From the NCBI GenBank assembly GCA_037176885.1, contig JAWWNJ010000035.1:1488001-1552000 (forward strand): a DNA stretch of 64,000 bases, read 5' to 3'. A program made the translations under genes and the position numbers. This document shows positions 10,742-22,255 of the stretch, in pieces. The notes beneath the pieces are model-generated. The model did not search any database and was not told the origin of the DNA. It saw nothing but the letters and a program-made list of their open reading frames with translations. Every line of letters begins with the position of its first letter. Positions within the stretch are counted from its first letter, which is position 1. This stretch comes from Favolaschia claudopus. Taxonomy: Eukaryota; Basidiomycota; Agaricomycetes; Agaricales; Mycenaceae.

Positions 10742-13397
10742 ATGAAGCCAGACTGCAAAGCTCCGAACAACACACACCCAGCCCAGAGTACCGCTACATC
10801 CCCAGTTGAAGTCATCCAACTCGGCGTGTGGCGGGTTTTTCTGGCGAAAGGGTCCCCATTTTTCGATTTTGGAGCACGATACAAGAAATGGGGACTTCTC
10901 TATTCAACTGCGGCGAAGCTCACCATGGACTTTCTCGTTCTCGCACCAATACACTTTCCTTTACTTTGCCTTGCTACGTTGTTTCAACGGGTGGCACCCG
11001 TCATCAGGTGGCATCTTTTCAGCCGCTGTCTGTTCATGGTGAGTGCCATGCATTGTCAATCGTGTCAGAGTCTCTTATAGAATACTCAGATCGAGCTCGG
11101 TATTACTCGAGGCCAATTTGACGCTATAGCCATCACGCATGCGGCGGTTGCCCGAATTGCCTTTGCGGCTACGCTGGCAGTGATAACGTGTTGGAGGTGA
11201 GTTCCACCGAGGTATAACTGAACATCGCCTTACGAAGCGTAACGCCAGCCAGAAAGCGGAATTCATCGTTCAAACCAGGATAATATCGCATTTCGAGGCC
11301 ATCTCTTTTGAGTGTAAGCCGCGTGAATTCTGTATGAGATGTAGTTCATAAGTAATGCTTTGGTTAGGGAATTCGAGGACGAATTTCTTGTCGCCAGACG
11401 GTAATGCATCGTTCAATCAGACTGTCGTTCATTTCCTGAACATGTTTCGTTCTAGCGGCCTCTAGAAGAGAGGAAGACCTGATATCCTCCCCTGATGTAT
11501 TTTACGCGTACCGAGATCTTTTAATTTCCGTTGGTCGAGTGCTGTCAATTGCCACACAATTATATTATGTCGGCTCCCTTGCATCAAACAAGGCGGATGC
11601 GTGCATATACGGCATCCTGTTTCTGCTCCAACCCTTTCTAAGAGATTTCGCGAGGCGATCTCTTTGGGAGAAACGTATGTTTCCTTTCCCTCCGTTTCGT
11701 TTCAGAAAATTCACTGCAAATCAGAATGGGTTGCCACATCGAGCGAGCCAAATTTTAACCGCATGGAAAGTCTGAAGTCCATCGTTCGGGAGCCTCGGTA
11801 TGAACAGGAGATCAACACCAATGGGAACATTAAAGAATATTTGGTTGGCGGTGAGTCTATTTGATCGTTTCTTCGGTTCTTTGCCTTAATGTTTCCCCCC
11901 AGAATACAAGAACGCACGTCGAGCCCTAGGCGATATATCTTCAAGTTACCCCCCAGCCCAATACGGGATTACTCAACGAGTGGACTTGTCAGTTCTATCA
12001 GCTGTTCTGGGCGATATTCATATGGTAGCTTACATAGTTCTCTCTCCTTTCGTTGATTGATACTCAAATCCACCTGTATCCAGTTCTACTGTCTTGCGAG
12101 TGCGATCTTGCATCCTTCACGGTCAACTTTATCCCGGGTTATCATGCTCCAGAAAGCTGGGGATCTCATGTTCTACGAACTAGACACCTTCGTCGATGAT
12201 TTCCATGCGGCGGAAAACGGCCTAGCGTCAGTGAAGCGAGTATATGATGTACTGGCGTCGAACATTGATCACCGCAAGGATGGCAACGTGGATTTTTCGC
12301 TTTCTGAGCCAAACGGAATGGAGTTGTCGCTGAAGTGCGTCTTTGTTTTCGAATCCTTTTGACCAGAATTTTCGTTTACTGAGCGGGTGGCATCACAGAA
12401 ATGTATCCTTTTCTTATCCAAACTGCGACGATGGCTTGAAAGTGGACGATATTTCCCTTACAATCAAGCCCGGGCAGTTAGTTGTTATAGTCGGAGCGAA
12501 TGGAAGCGGGAAATCGACTCTTCTGAAGCTCCTTACTCGGCTGTATGATTGCAGCTCTGGGCAGATTGAGGTTGATGGACGAGATATCCGCGAGTACAGA
12601 CTCGGAAGTCTTCGAGAGGCGACTGCGGTGCTCACTCAAGATCATCACACATTTCCTCTCTCTCTTGCGGAAAACATCGGCATCGGGAACCCTCAAGAGG
12701 TGACGAATAGGTGTCTAATTGAAGCATCTGCCCGCAAAGGTGGAGCGTATGAATTTATCGCCAATCGGACCGATAAATATGATACTGTCTTGGAATCAAC
12801 GGCTGTCAATTACATGGGGCATCTTTGCTGTCCTGAGGACGACACTGCGCTCACGAAAATTTTTCGAGGGTTTGTGAAGAAAACAGAAGTGTCTGGTAGG
12901 CGGAGAAATACAACCTCCAACAATTTTCATTCATTGCTCTTTTCAGGTGGAGAACGACAGAGAGTTGCCGCGTAAGTTGTTATGGCCAGTGTCGTGCCTG
13001 AATCGACTGACATTACCGAAGATCAAGGACATTCATGCGCTTAACCACTGGAAAAATCAGACTGGTGGTCGCCGACGAACCCAGCTCAAACCTTGATCCA
13101 CAAGGCGAATCGGAACTTTTGCAGAATCTCATAGACGAACGACAAGGAAAGACAATGATATTTGTGACTCATAGACTCGGGATCCTTACCAAGGAAGCCG
13201 ATCTTATTTTGTAAGTGCTCAGACTCTATGATAGCAGACGAAACAGATTATTTATGCACACCTGCAGATGCATGAAGGAGGGTCGCCTGGTAGAACAAGG
13301 AACACACAGAGAGTTGATGGCTGCGAAGGATGATGGAACGCACGGAGAATATTTCAATTTATACCAAATCCAGGCAAAGGCCTACACTGAAAGTTGA
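10742..13397 (+). CDS. Half ABC transporter (ABC-B-like) with reduced membrane domain
   Basis: Traced across about eleven introns without a frame break, from MKPDCKAPNNTHP to IQAKAYTES. The N-terminal half has four or five hydrophobic stretches (for example FLVLAPIHFPLLCLATLF, VARIAFAATLAVITCW, ACIYGILFLLQPFL), fewer and less regular than the six helices of a typical half transporter. The C-terminal half is a complete nucleotide-binding domain: Walker A GANGSGKST, Q-loop VLTQDHHTFPLSLAENIGIG, signature VSGGERQRVAASR (split by an intron at about 12896-12947), Walker B RLVVADEPSSNLDP with the catalytic Glu, and H-loop FVTHRLG. ATP-driven export across a membrane is the expected role, probably as a dimer. 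The substrate cannot be told from sequence. The closest type by eye is the ABC-B/HlyB group. Confidence 0.83.
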
Positions 13398-13467
13398 ACT
13401 TGCCAGTTCAATTTTCAACACATCACGTGACATGTTGAAAACCTTAGACTAATTATGTAATTGGTAT

Positions 13468-16161
13468 TTACAACCCAGCAGCTGTCTTCATCGCCAGAAA
13501 ATTGGGAGTGCCCATTCCAGTGACGGGGTCCCAGCCGCTCATTGCCGGGAAGCCGCTAGGAAATATAAGCATTCAGTGCCGAAGAAAATATTCAAGTTTA
13601 ATCAGAGTTTAATACGCACGTTGTACCACAACCAGGATTATTACCTGTAGTGATATCGTTGAACGCTCCAGGATTTGCATAAATCCAGGGGTTCAAGAAT
13701 CCAAGGACGGGCTTCCCAGCGCTGATGAGCTGATCGTTGAGGAGTCCAATAACTGAGGCCAGAATCGGGCTAGAGCACGAGGTTCCTTGAATCATGCAAC
13801 TTCTGAGCCGCAATGACCAAGCAAATGCCCTTAAAATTACCTGCGACCAAGCCAGTGCGGCCACGCTGGACGATCTCGACTCTTTCGCCCATCGCAGAAA
13901 TATCTGGGTACGCTCTTCCGCTTGCATTAAAACGACCTGCGAACGTTGAGCCAAGTTTAGTCAGGTATGAACTGACGGCGTTAGTCTCTGCAATTTCAAA
14001 AGAATTAGGAAACAGAACAACACTTTGATAGATGCAGCGCTTACGATAACTTGGCTGAGCGAAATAATTAGAGAATCCTCCTGCTGAAAGCTCTGCACCT
14101 CTCTCCGGAACAAATTCGGTTGCTCTGCACGAGTCTTAATGGACCTTCTCAGTCCGAATTGAATATGAACCAACCCAACAAGAGTAACGCTGTTGTGAAG
14201 GGAAAATTCAGTGCTATGAATTCATATATTAAGCCAGCTGCTCTCACAAAGGACATGTGGGGAATGTCGGCAAAAACATAGCGCTGCAGGTTTCGCCCTG
14301 TGCCCGAACAAAGTCAGTCGCCAATTTTGAGATGGAAAATAGCATGAAAACACGAACAGGTGTAGCGGCGACACCGCTGAAAAAAAACGAACAAATTAAA
14401 TCAATACATAGCTCAATGAAAATCGTCGGAAAATGGATATGACACTGACCCGTCCCCGGAGGCGAAAAGGATGGAGACACCTAGAGGAGAGGTATATGCT
14501 GAGGCGAGATCGATGAATTTTGAAATGATTATCTCACCTCTGGCTGTCAATTGCATGTAAGAGTTACACATCGCGCTAGTCGTTCATGTTATGTCAGTCG
14601 GCAAGCACCCCGAAAATGTCGAATCGATGCATAATACGCACACAGTGAGAGTCTTTGAGAGGTCGGCTTCAGTGTTGAATCCGTAACTCGTGGTCAATAC
14701 TTGGGGAGGTGCGGACTCGGCGAGCATGGCGTTGATGATATCGAGGAATCCCTAGAAGATTTAATCAACAACTTGTAGAAATCGTCGGTATAATTGGTTT
14801 ACTGACTTCGTCCGCTCCATCTTGGGTGCGTGTGCCGACAGAAACGAAGGTTACAGGAACTCCCGTAGCAAGACCAACTGTATATTGGATATCTCTGTAC
14901 AACAAAACGTCAAACTTAAATTGAAGAATGTTCAAGATAATAAATGTCGCATACAAATCTGCTTCGATGCCTGCTTGGCTCTGCGTTTGCGAGTTCGTTC
15001 CACCGTCGACCGAAGTTAATGAGAATGATGTAGACGAAGGCATGTCGGGACGGAGGGCGCTTAGGAATTGAGTTAAATCTGCCTGCCATGCGCAAAGTTC
15101 AATAATAATCCAAAATTGGAAAAAGGTTCGAAGAAATGAACCAGCTCTACATACTTGATTGGCAAATTGGTTTGAAAACCCGGCGACACCGATTGCGTTA
15201 TTCTTGTTCGTCGCAGGAGTTGTCGGGATATTATACAGTGCCTTCGAAGTTTTGTTTGTCAGAAGGACACTCAAATCCTCGAGGCTCGTACCTGCAGACA
15301 GCTTGGGGTAATAGTCGCTGGATAGATGAGGTCGTCAGTTCGACAAAGAAAACATCCTCAACAGAAACGACAGACCATTGCAACTAGCAGCCGGTGTAGC
15401 GTCCGGCAGAGGAATAGTAGCGTCTGTGAAGGACATGACCGGTCCGGCGCGCATCGGTCGCGAGAAACTAAAATTTGAGAGGTTACCGATATAGATCCAG
15501 AAGACCGTGCAAATTCTTACGAAGTCGTTGGAGAGATGAGATTGATATGAGCGGCCAATTCAGCGGGGAGGGAGTACTCGAGGGTACGGATAGACTCTTT
15601 GCCGCTGTCGATGTGGGTAAAGACAGAAAATTCCGCATTCAACATTTCCCTCGCTTTGCTAACAGGAACAGTGAAAGAAATCCAATCTCCGGCAGGGGTC
15701 AGAGTCGTAGATTCAACGCCATGGCTTGAAAGCCATTGAGTCACTGCGGCTGTTGTTTCTTCACTGGGTCGGGCAAAGGCCTCAACCTAATGATTCTGGT
15801 TCGATAAATTTCGAAAGAATCAAAGAAAGAATTACGTCTTCTTTCGATAGCCACTGACCTGCAAACAAGAAAATGATTGAGTGACACGTCGAATGGAATG
15901 AGTATACTAACCATACGAGGGGCTCTCAGGGAAACTTGCCGCGTTAAGAGCTCGCTCGAGACCGGCGATATCGTTCTGCACAAGGTTGACGCGTAATTTC
16001 AAAGCCTTGTTCGCAGGCGCGGCACCCGAGTGCACGAAGCCAACAGGAGGTGCAGCTCGACGATCATGAACAACCAATCTAGAGGTCGTAGGCTTCCCAG
16101 TGACGGCCGTCAACAGGAGAGTAGTGACCAGAGTAGAGACGAGCATAGCGGCTTCCCTCAT
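13468..16161 (-). CDS. Sedolisin (S53, tripeptidyl-peptidase/kumamolisin type)
   Basis: A secreted acid serine-carboxyl peptidase of roughly 550 residues, spliced from a dozen or more exons without a frame break. A signal peptide (MREAAMLVSTLVTTLLLTAVTG) is followed by the pro-kumamolisin propeptide (LSKEDVEAFARPSEETTAAV ... GDWISFTVPVSKAREMLNA). The mature enzyme has ALYNIPTT, then GIEADLDIQYTVGLATGVP carrying the catalytic Glu and Asp, then ILFASGDGG with the oxyanion Asp, then AELSAGGFSNYFAQPSY, and GTSCSSP with the catalytic Ser. It ends FPAMSGWDPVTGMGTPNF, with Ca-site residues (PDI, DITTG, GWDP) present and the stop at 13468. Such enzymes release tripeptides or cut proteins outside the cell at low pH. 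It is divergent to the G1 peptidase gene across 1.3 kb. Confidence 0.93.
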
Positions 16162-17477
16162 GGTGTCTGAGACATAGTGCGAACTTAAGGATGAATCGTC
16201 GAGACACTTTTTCCGCTTTCATTCTCGGGGCCGCCGATAGCAAGAATATGAAGGCTTGAGAATTTGGCCCACCACGCGGGACTAGAGTTTTCCATTACTG
16301 TTTATCGACAATGCAACCCCGAGCAAAGAATTTTGGGGTTCCATTTTGTCCGTGAACTTTTAGGATTGGTTTCCGAATCCAGAGGTCGCGAGACGCCAAG
16401 AGGATTATAAAAAAGGTCCGCCGAGACAACCATGCTGTTGTTCTAATTTTGAAATCTTTTTCGCACATAAGAATCGGCTGTAGCCAATCGAACTAAGTCT
16501 GGAGAAGGAGTTATTTTTGGTATCAGGTTTTTTGAACAGAGCATGCGGTCTGGTTGTTGGGAACATAGGGTATGACGATGTGCAGGAAAGCTTCTTGATT
16601 ATCGCACCCGGAACCGCTGCGTGTATAGGGCACAAGAGCGTTCCGTACCCAGAGAAAAATTGTCTGAACACGGGTAATTCAAACGGTCAAGGCCGGCATT
16701 GACTGGAGGGCTTTCAGCTGATCTCTGAAACGGCCGCAAAATCTGGCTTGCTGAGTCGAATAAAAGTGGTTCAGAACATGTGAGGTCTCGCAGCAGTTGT
16801 AATGTAGCCCGCTGACCGGCGAATGGGATATGGTGGGAGTGTGACATGTATTCAGTCACCGTGACCGTTTGCTCGAGCAACCACATTGACGATTTACTCG
16901 AATTCGGCTCTATCTTGACGGTGGCTCTCTGGCAGCAAGAACGCTAGTATTCTGGCTGGACTGGCATGAAATCCGTCTCTTGGCCCCCCGCAAACTCAGG
17001 ATTTGTCGGGTTGTATGCGACTTCGGATCCTTCAGAGGCTGTATTGAAACCAACTGTGGTGCTCGTTAAGATGGCTTCTATTCTTCGAGGAACTTCCCCT
17101 AGAGCATGTGTCTCCAGCCATCACTGCCGCTGCGCCGGCATACACCTTCTGGTTCAACGATTCACGTTGGCATCTCGGAGTATTCTGCCACTTGCAAATA
17201 AGAACTATCCGAATCGTCCGATCTCCCAATTATCACGTCAAGACGCGTCGCTGGGTGCCATTTTTATCTCACAATAACTGCATTGTGGCCTCCTGATAAG
17301 CCTAGCTCCTCCTGGTTCTGGTCAGATTCTCTGAGATCTGAAGAACATTGAGCATATGCACCACATAACATATCGCATGGAAGGCGTCATCTCCACAGCT
17401 ATATAAACACTCAGTCATTCAGCGGATGATGCAGGATTTCTCCTCCAGCAGACGCATCACCCCCCAGTATCTTGACC
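16162..17477. other. Shared upstream region of two acid peptidase genes
   Basis: This 1.3 kb lies between the divergent sedolisin and G1 peptidase genes and holds no convincing gene. The G1 side has a TATA box (17400-17407) and a CT-rich stretch before the ATG. The short reading frames on both strands have no family features. Confidence 0.45.
17400..17407 (+). promoter_or_regulatory. TATA box of the G1 peptidase gene
   Basis: TATATAAA lies 71 bases before the ATG at 17478. Strong consensus and spacing suggest a highly expressed, regulated promoter. Confidence 0.6.
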
Positions 17478-18432
17478 ATGCTCTTCGCCGCTCTCCTTAG
17501 CTACGCCCTCCTCGCCACCGCCGCCAACCCTCGTTTGGCGTCTCGCCTTGCTCGCCGTGCCGAGGGTGCCCATTTGTCCGGTGTCCGCCTTCCTGCTGAG
17601 GGCGTCAGCAACCTGATCAAGGGGAACACTACCCACGAAGAATTCAGCTCCAACTGGGCCGGTGCTGCTTTCGAGTCGCCCGCTGGCACCTACAAGTCCG
17701 TCACAGGCAAGTCATTCGAGACTTCTAACCTACGAACCGTGAATGATACCTGGACGCTAGGTACTTTCGTCGTGCCCACTCCCAGAGTGCCCAGCGGCCA
17801 GTCCTCTAGCGGATCCTACGCGGCGTCTGCATGGGTTGGTATCGACGGTGACACTTGCGGATCTGCCATCCTGCAGACCGGGATCGATTTCACCATCTCT
17901 GGCGGCCGAGTCTCTTTTGATGGTACTTTCCCCTTTCTCTCTCTTTACGTCGACAATGTCTGACTCGCCCGTCAAGCCTGGTACGAATACTTCCCCGACT
18001 TCGCCCACGACTTCTCGGGCATCTCCATCGCTGCTGGAAACACCATCAAGCTGACCGTCACCGCTTCTTCCGCCACCGCCGGAACCGCCGTCATCCAGAA
18101 CTTGTCCAATGGCCAGGTTACTCAACCCTTCTTCTTCAACGTTCATCGTGGCTGACCCACTCACCTAGACGGTCTCCAAGTCTCTCACCTCAAGCGCACG
18201 TCTCTGCCAGCAGAACGCTGAGTGGATCGTCGAGGACTTCGAGTCCGGCAACGCACTGGTGCCGTTCGCCAACTTCGGAACGGTCACTTTCACCGGTGCA
18301 TCCGCTACCACTGCGTCTGGCGGAACTGTCGGACCGAATGGCGCTGTCCTCATCGACATTGAGCAGAACAACAAGGTTTTGACGTCGTCGAGCATCGGCG
18401 GCTCTTCCGTTACCGTTTCTTACACTGGGTAA
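17478..18432 (+). CDS. Glutamic peptidase G1 (eqolisin)
   Basis: A secreted pepstatin-insensitive acid endopeptidase. A signal peptide (MLFAALLSYALLATAAN) and a short basic propeptide precede the mature domain: EEFSSNWAGAAFESPAGTYK, SVTGTFVVPTP, ASAWVGIDGDTC, AILQTGIDF (the likely catalytic Gln), WYEYFPDFAHDFSGI, QNAEWIVEDFESG (the likely catalytic Glu) and VPFANFGTVTFTGA, stop at 18430-18432. Three introns: 17707-17760 with a GC donor (gcaagt ... ctag, branch-like ctaac), about 17922-17977, and about 18117-18168. The first is 54 nt and stays open in frame, so retention would add 18 residues. The frame is intact. It is known from the family that the pair Gln/Glu does catalysis; it is my inference that these two residues are the ones. 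Confidence 0.93.
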
Positions 18433-18972
18433 AAGGGGCAGTGTTTGTACAATCAAGCATGTAACGATTAGCATGAATTCATTGGTTTGGTTTCAAATTT
18501 CACGCGAAGAGAAGTGTCTCCTTTCCTTGGGTGACTCCCCAATACGATGTCGTTGTGAGGCAATAATTGTGCCAGGGTGTGTGCTGATCCCGATTGGGAT
18601 ATGTAACAAACAACTCAATTTGGGCGGCGGAGTTTGAAACGATCAGAATGTTTTTTTCACTCTTCACGCCACGACCTGCTAAACCCTCGCGCCGTGGTCC
18701 CTCAACACTGTCTGGGTCAGCCCACTTCCGCTTGTTCTGTTCGGCACCCCGCTGGTCACCGTGGGCCGTTGACTGTGGACTTGCCGCCAGACTGCCGCGG
18801 CGGTATATCATATAGACGTTGACCGCGACAACATCGTACATACGAGTCCTCAGCCAGGATCTACCCAGGAAGTATCCCCCTCCTCTCTCGATCGCCTTGT
18901 TGTTCGTTCGCATCGTCGGTCCACGAATGACTCACTAACTTCGAATCTGTAGGTCTGAGCTGGGGCTATTGA
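18433..18972. other. Intergenic, contains start of inverted repeat arm
   Basis: No gene was recognised. From about 18815 the sequence matches the reverse complement of about 28625 and below, so the upstream region of the DUF7730 gene was duplicated along with its coding part. Confidence 0.5.
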
Positions 18973-20205
18973 ATGCCGAATTCAGCTTTGCCTCGTCTTG
19001 AAACTGTCGAACATGACGCTTTCTGCTGTCCTTGCTTTGGCTGGCTTCGATCTTCGGTGACTAGTAGTCGAAAATGGGATCAACGCCACTCCAAACCTAC
19101 AGCCCGAATAGACATCTTCAAACGTTCTGCAGCAGACCAGCCCCACCATTCGTTTTTCAAGCTTCCACCGGAGCTACGGCTGTGGATCTATGAGGAACTA
19201 CTGGGAAGACGTGTCGCCCAGCTCGTTTGGTCCAGGGGTATCGTCCGGGCCAAATTCTTCCTACCAGTCGAGGATCCGCAACATAATCCACAAGGGGTGA
19301 TCTTCCTCGCAGATAGAGTTACCACCGCCATTATCCTTTCCTGTCGGCAGGCGTACCATGAAGCCCTGCCTATTCTCTACGGACAGAACACCTTCTGCTC
19401 TTCCGTCGGTAACCTTGGGGCTCTCGTTCGCATCGGTCCGGGGACGTGGTGTCTCTCGTATATTCACAACGTCGACCTGAGCCACAGCTTTGTCTCGCCG
19501 TTGTGGAAAGGCAGCCCGGTGGCCTGGGACAAGGTCTTCCCCTTGCTGGAGCAGATGGATCTCAAACGTCTTGTCTTTCGCTTCGAGCTGGTAATTGGAG
19601 TCAAATGGACGGAATGCAACCCGCGTGTTGATACCCTGCGTGACTCCGAGTGGGCCTTCCGGGTGCTTGGTTTCAGGAGCCTTCAATTTTTCGCGCTCTT
19701 CTTGCGAGATGGCATTTCGCAAGAATACTACGTGCCAGATGTAGCACAGGAGATACGGAACCTTTTAATCGAGCCCCAAGCAGAAGACAGGTACCGCGAG
19801 TATCTGGGGCGCGAAAACCGAATCGTGCATGTCGTAGATCATTGACATTGTATCTAGACGTGTAATTGTTGCGCTCCTCTGGGTGGTTTTTCGAGGCAGC
19901 CTCAGCCAACATCGTTTATCTTCATTCGATCAATTTCGATGGGCCCGGGACAAGCAGGGTCTCGAGGCCAAAGTCGCCAGACTCCAGGGAGAATGATGTC
20001 CTAATTGGAGGAATGTTTGCAGCGCCCCAGCCCGCCATGCTACCTATGTATCCTACTGCGATCCCAGTTACCGACTTACCGTGTGTCGTCAAGCTCGTCG
20101 ACTGCCGACCCTGAATTTTCTCTGTGCCCTTGTAACTTTAAGTACTTGCGATGTGCCCTTGTTCAAAGCTTACGCTCGTCGCGCACACTATATCAAGCTT
20201 GGGAT
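18815..20205. repeat. Left arm of inverted segmental duplication
   Basis: From about 18815 (gcgacaacatcgtacat) to about 20205 (acactatatcaagc) this matches the reverse complement of about 27020-28625. The match covers the promoter region, the DUF7730 coding region and some 350 bases downstream. Divergence is modest, with scattered substitutions and indels. This arm lacks about 45 bases, present in the other arm, just before the start codon; the missing piece is flanked by ttgaatgc in the other copy. It also lacks a block of over 100 bases downstream of the gene. Confidence 0.8.
18973..19845 (+). CDS. DUF7730 / F-box-like protein, copy B
   Basis: A single-exon frame from the ATG at 18973 (MPNSALPRLETVEHDAFCC). 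The domain opens with FFKLPPELRLWIYEELLGRR at about residue 60 and continues with TTAIILSCRQAYHEALPILY, a Trp/Leu-rich middle and WAFRVLGFRSLQFFALFLRD, ending with YREYLGRENRIVHVVDH. Role unknown; the family opens with an F-box-like helix pair. It is almost the same protein as the gene at 27480, but that copy has lost the last residues through a short deletion, so this copy is the more complete one. It lies in the left arm of the inverted duplication. Confidence 0.78.
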   Translation: MPNSALPRLETVEHDAFCCPCFGWLRSSVTSSRKWDQRHSKPTARIDIFKRSAADQPHHSFFKLPPELRLWIYEELLGRRVAQLVWSRGIVRAKFFLPVEDPQHNPQGVIFLADRVTTAIILSCRQAYHEALPILYGQNTFCSSVGNLGALVRIGPGTWCLSYIHNVDLSHSFVSPLWKGSPVAWDKVFPLLEQMDLKRLVFRFELVIGVKWTECNPRVDTLRDSEWAFRVLGFRSLQFFALFLRDGISQEYYVPDVAQEIRNLLIEPQAEDRYREYLGRENRIVHVVDH

Positions 20206-20565
20206 TTATGACAGTGCGGGGGCTTCCTGAAGAAGTCTCAAGCTGTGACATGATTTCAGAGTCAGCGTGGACTAAGTCCTCGAAATTCCTCCTTTCACTG
20301 AGACTGTAAGTGAGCCTCGAGACGCTGACAGCTCATGGAATGTAGAACGCTCCTGATTCTGGGTCTAGAATATCGCGCTATGATCAAAGACGCGTGTCGT
20401 TGGTGCGCCCGCAATGTGTCACGGGGTCGCGTTACTCCAATAGCCAAGCGATTCGCAAAGCTGTGCTGCTAATTTGTTTGGACATGGATTCGGTTCTTGG
20501 CAGCGACCCTCAACTGCGTCGTTCCAGGCTCGTTCTTTCCCCCCACTTTCTCCGGTCGGACTACC

Positions 20566-22008
20566 ATGCCGTCGTTGTCGCCAACTGAGTTGGCGTTCAC
20601 CATCGGTCATGTCGTAGAAGGAAGATCTTTTGCGCTGGCGTCTTGTGTGCTTTTTCTTTGGGACTATTTGATCGTGAGCGGCGCTTGGTTCGTACTGTGG
20701 ATCGCAAGTTTGAAGCAATATCGCGCTGTAGACGCTGGACGGCGAAGTTCAGTACTTCTGGGACGGACACTGGTCGATTTCGCGTATCTTGTTCCTATGC
20801 GTAAGTCTTTCTCTTTACTCTATCCGAATCCGAGTTAATTTTGAACAGAATCGGTACTACACCCTAGCATTATTGGCGTGCGTACCGGCTCAGAAGCTCC
20901 TTGTATCCGCTATCTCACAGTGTCCAGATTTCGCATATTGGTCGACTTTCATCCTGGCCTATTCCCCTCCGAAGTGCGCCTCTCGAGCTTTGTTTGAACT
21001 CTTCTAAATCTGACCTACTTCTCTATCAGTTGTGATCAAAATCCCAACTGCCTCTATTTTAATTCTGACCCATTCATAGCTGCGATATTGCCCTGCGAAT
21101 AAACTTCCCCCTCAATCTGGCTGCTTTGGCGATCATCCAAGGCAAGCTCTCCTGCCACTCTGCCGGGCTCACTTCTCAATAAAAATCAATGCAGGAATCC
21201 TCATCCTACGCCTATGGTACCTCTTCCAGAAAAGCAGAACAGCCCGCTACATCCTCGTCGCCGTCTTCTTCTGCTGCACGGCGGGCTCAATAGCAATTCT
21301 GGCGCTCCAGTTCAACCAGCTGCACTCGCACCTTGTCAAAATGCCAAAAAGAGGCCTCTCCTTCTGTGCCGACCCGCCGCCGTCGCCGTTTTGGATGGTC
21401 TTCCTCCCGTCGTTTGCCCTCCATGGTGTCCTTTCGCTGTTCATGATCATTCGCGTCGTGCACAACATCCGGACGGCGAGGAACGTACCGCTGCTGAAAC
21501 GATGTCTCCGAGAGTGCGTCTTCTTTTCACATTCAGAGCTCGACGTTGAATCAATTCAACTCAGTGGCGGTTTCCTCTACATGTTAATCTTCTGTACGTC
21601 TCTTTTCTCCCCCTGTCATGCGCTCTGAACTTGTCTCCTAGTCTCCGTCGCATTCTCAATATCAGCCGCTATCGTCGGTGTATCTCCTTCTGTCGGCGTC
21701 GTCGCCATGTTCTCGAAGTATACAAGCAATCTCTTGCCACCTTTTCACAACTCACCGATCTTCCCCTCAGCTTCATGCTCGCCCTCCTCTCAATGTGCGT
21801 CTCCCGCGTCATCCTCCATCTCAGCGGGCTCGTCGAAGCCTACACCGTCGACCCCATATCCAAGGCACCCGTGCTGCTGCAGCTCACGGCGACGGTAGAC
21901 CGGGCCATCGCATGGGAGAGGAAGATGGGTTGTCTGGTGTTCATCCCTCCGCATGACGACGATGTCTTTACCGACGATGGAGATAGTGAGTTTGGGCTGA
22001 AGTACTGA
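20566..22008 (+). CDS. DUF6533 multi-pass membrane protein
   Basis: Start ATG at 20566 (MPSLSPTELAFTIGHVVEG). Spliced N-terminus SFALASCVLFLWDYLI-TLDGEVQYFW and ISRILFLC-NRYYTLALLA is the DUF6533 signature (helix, DYL..LD.EV.Y.W, helix, NRY). More helices follow: INFPLNLAALAIIQG, ILILRLWYLF, YILVAVFFCCTAGSIAIL, FWMVFLPSFALHGVLSLFMI, VAFSISAAIVGVSP and FMLALLSMCVSRVILHLSG. Together these make about seven helices with a C-terminal cytosolic tail. Introns near 20668-20731, 20800-20850, 20876-20923, 21030-21080, 21152-21194 (GC donor, gcaagc), 21513-21561, 21592-21642 and 21718-21773. The exon between NRYYTLALLA and INFPLN is the least certain. The family is abundant in mushrooms; function unknown. 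Confidence 0.77.
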
Positions 22009-22255
22009 AGGAGTTATCCAGAACGTGTATCTTTAAGTATAGTCCTGTATTTGTATTGTTACACTTGCTCGAAGAGACGAAATTCTTCGATGTGCAGAAC
22101 GCGGTGGCTATTTTCTACAGAATGAGTCCATGGAATCTATGTATACAGTAACGATGCGTCGAGGTCCAATAAAGTACAGGTGCAGTGCTGAAAGTTCCGG
22201 TTTGAAGTCCAGTGAAGTCTCAATGCAAAATGAAAAGAAACCCGTCGCAGACCTC

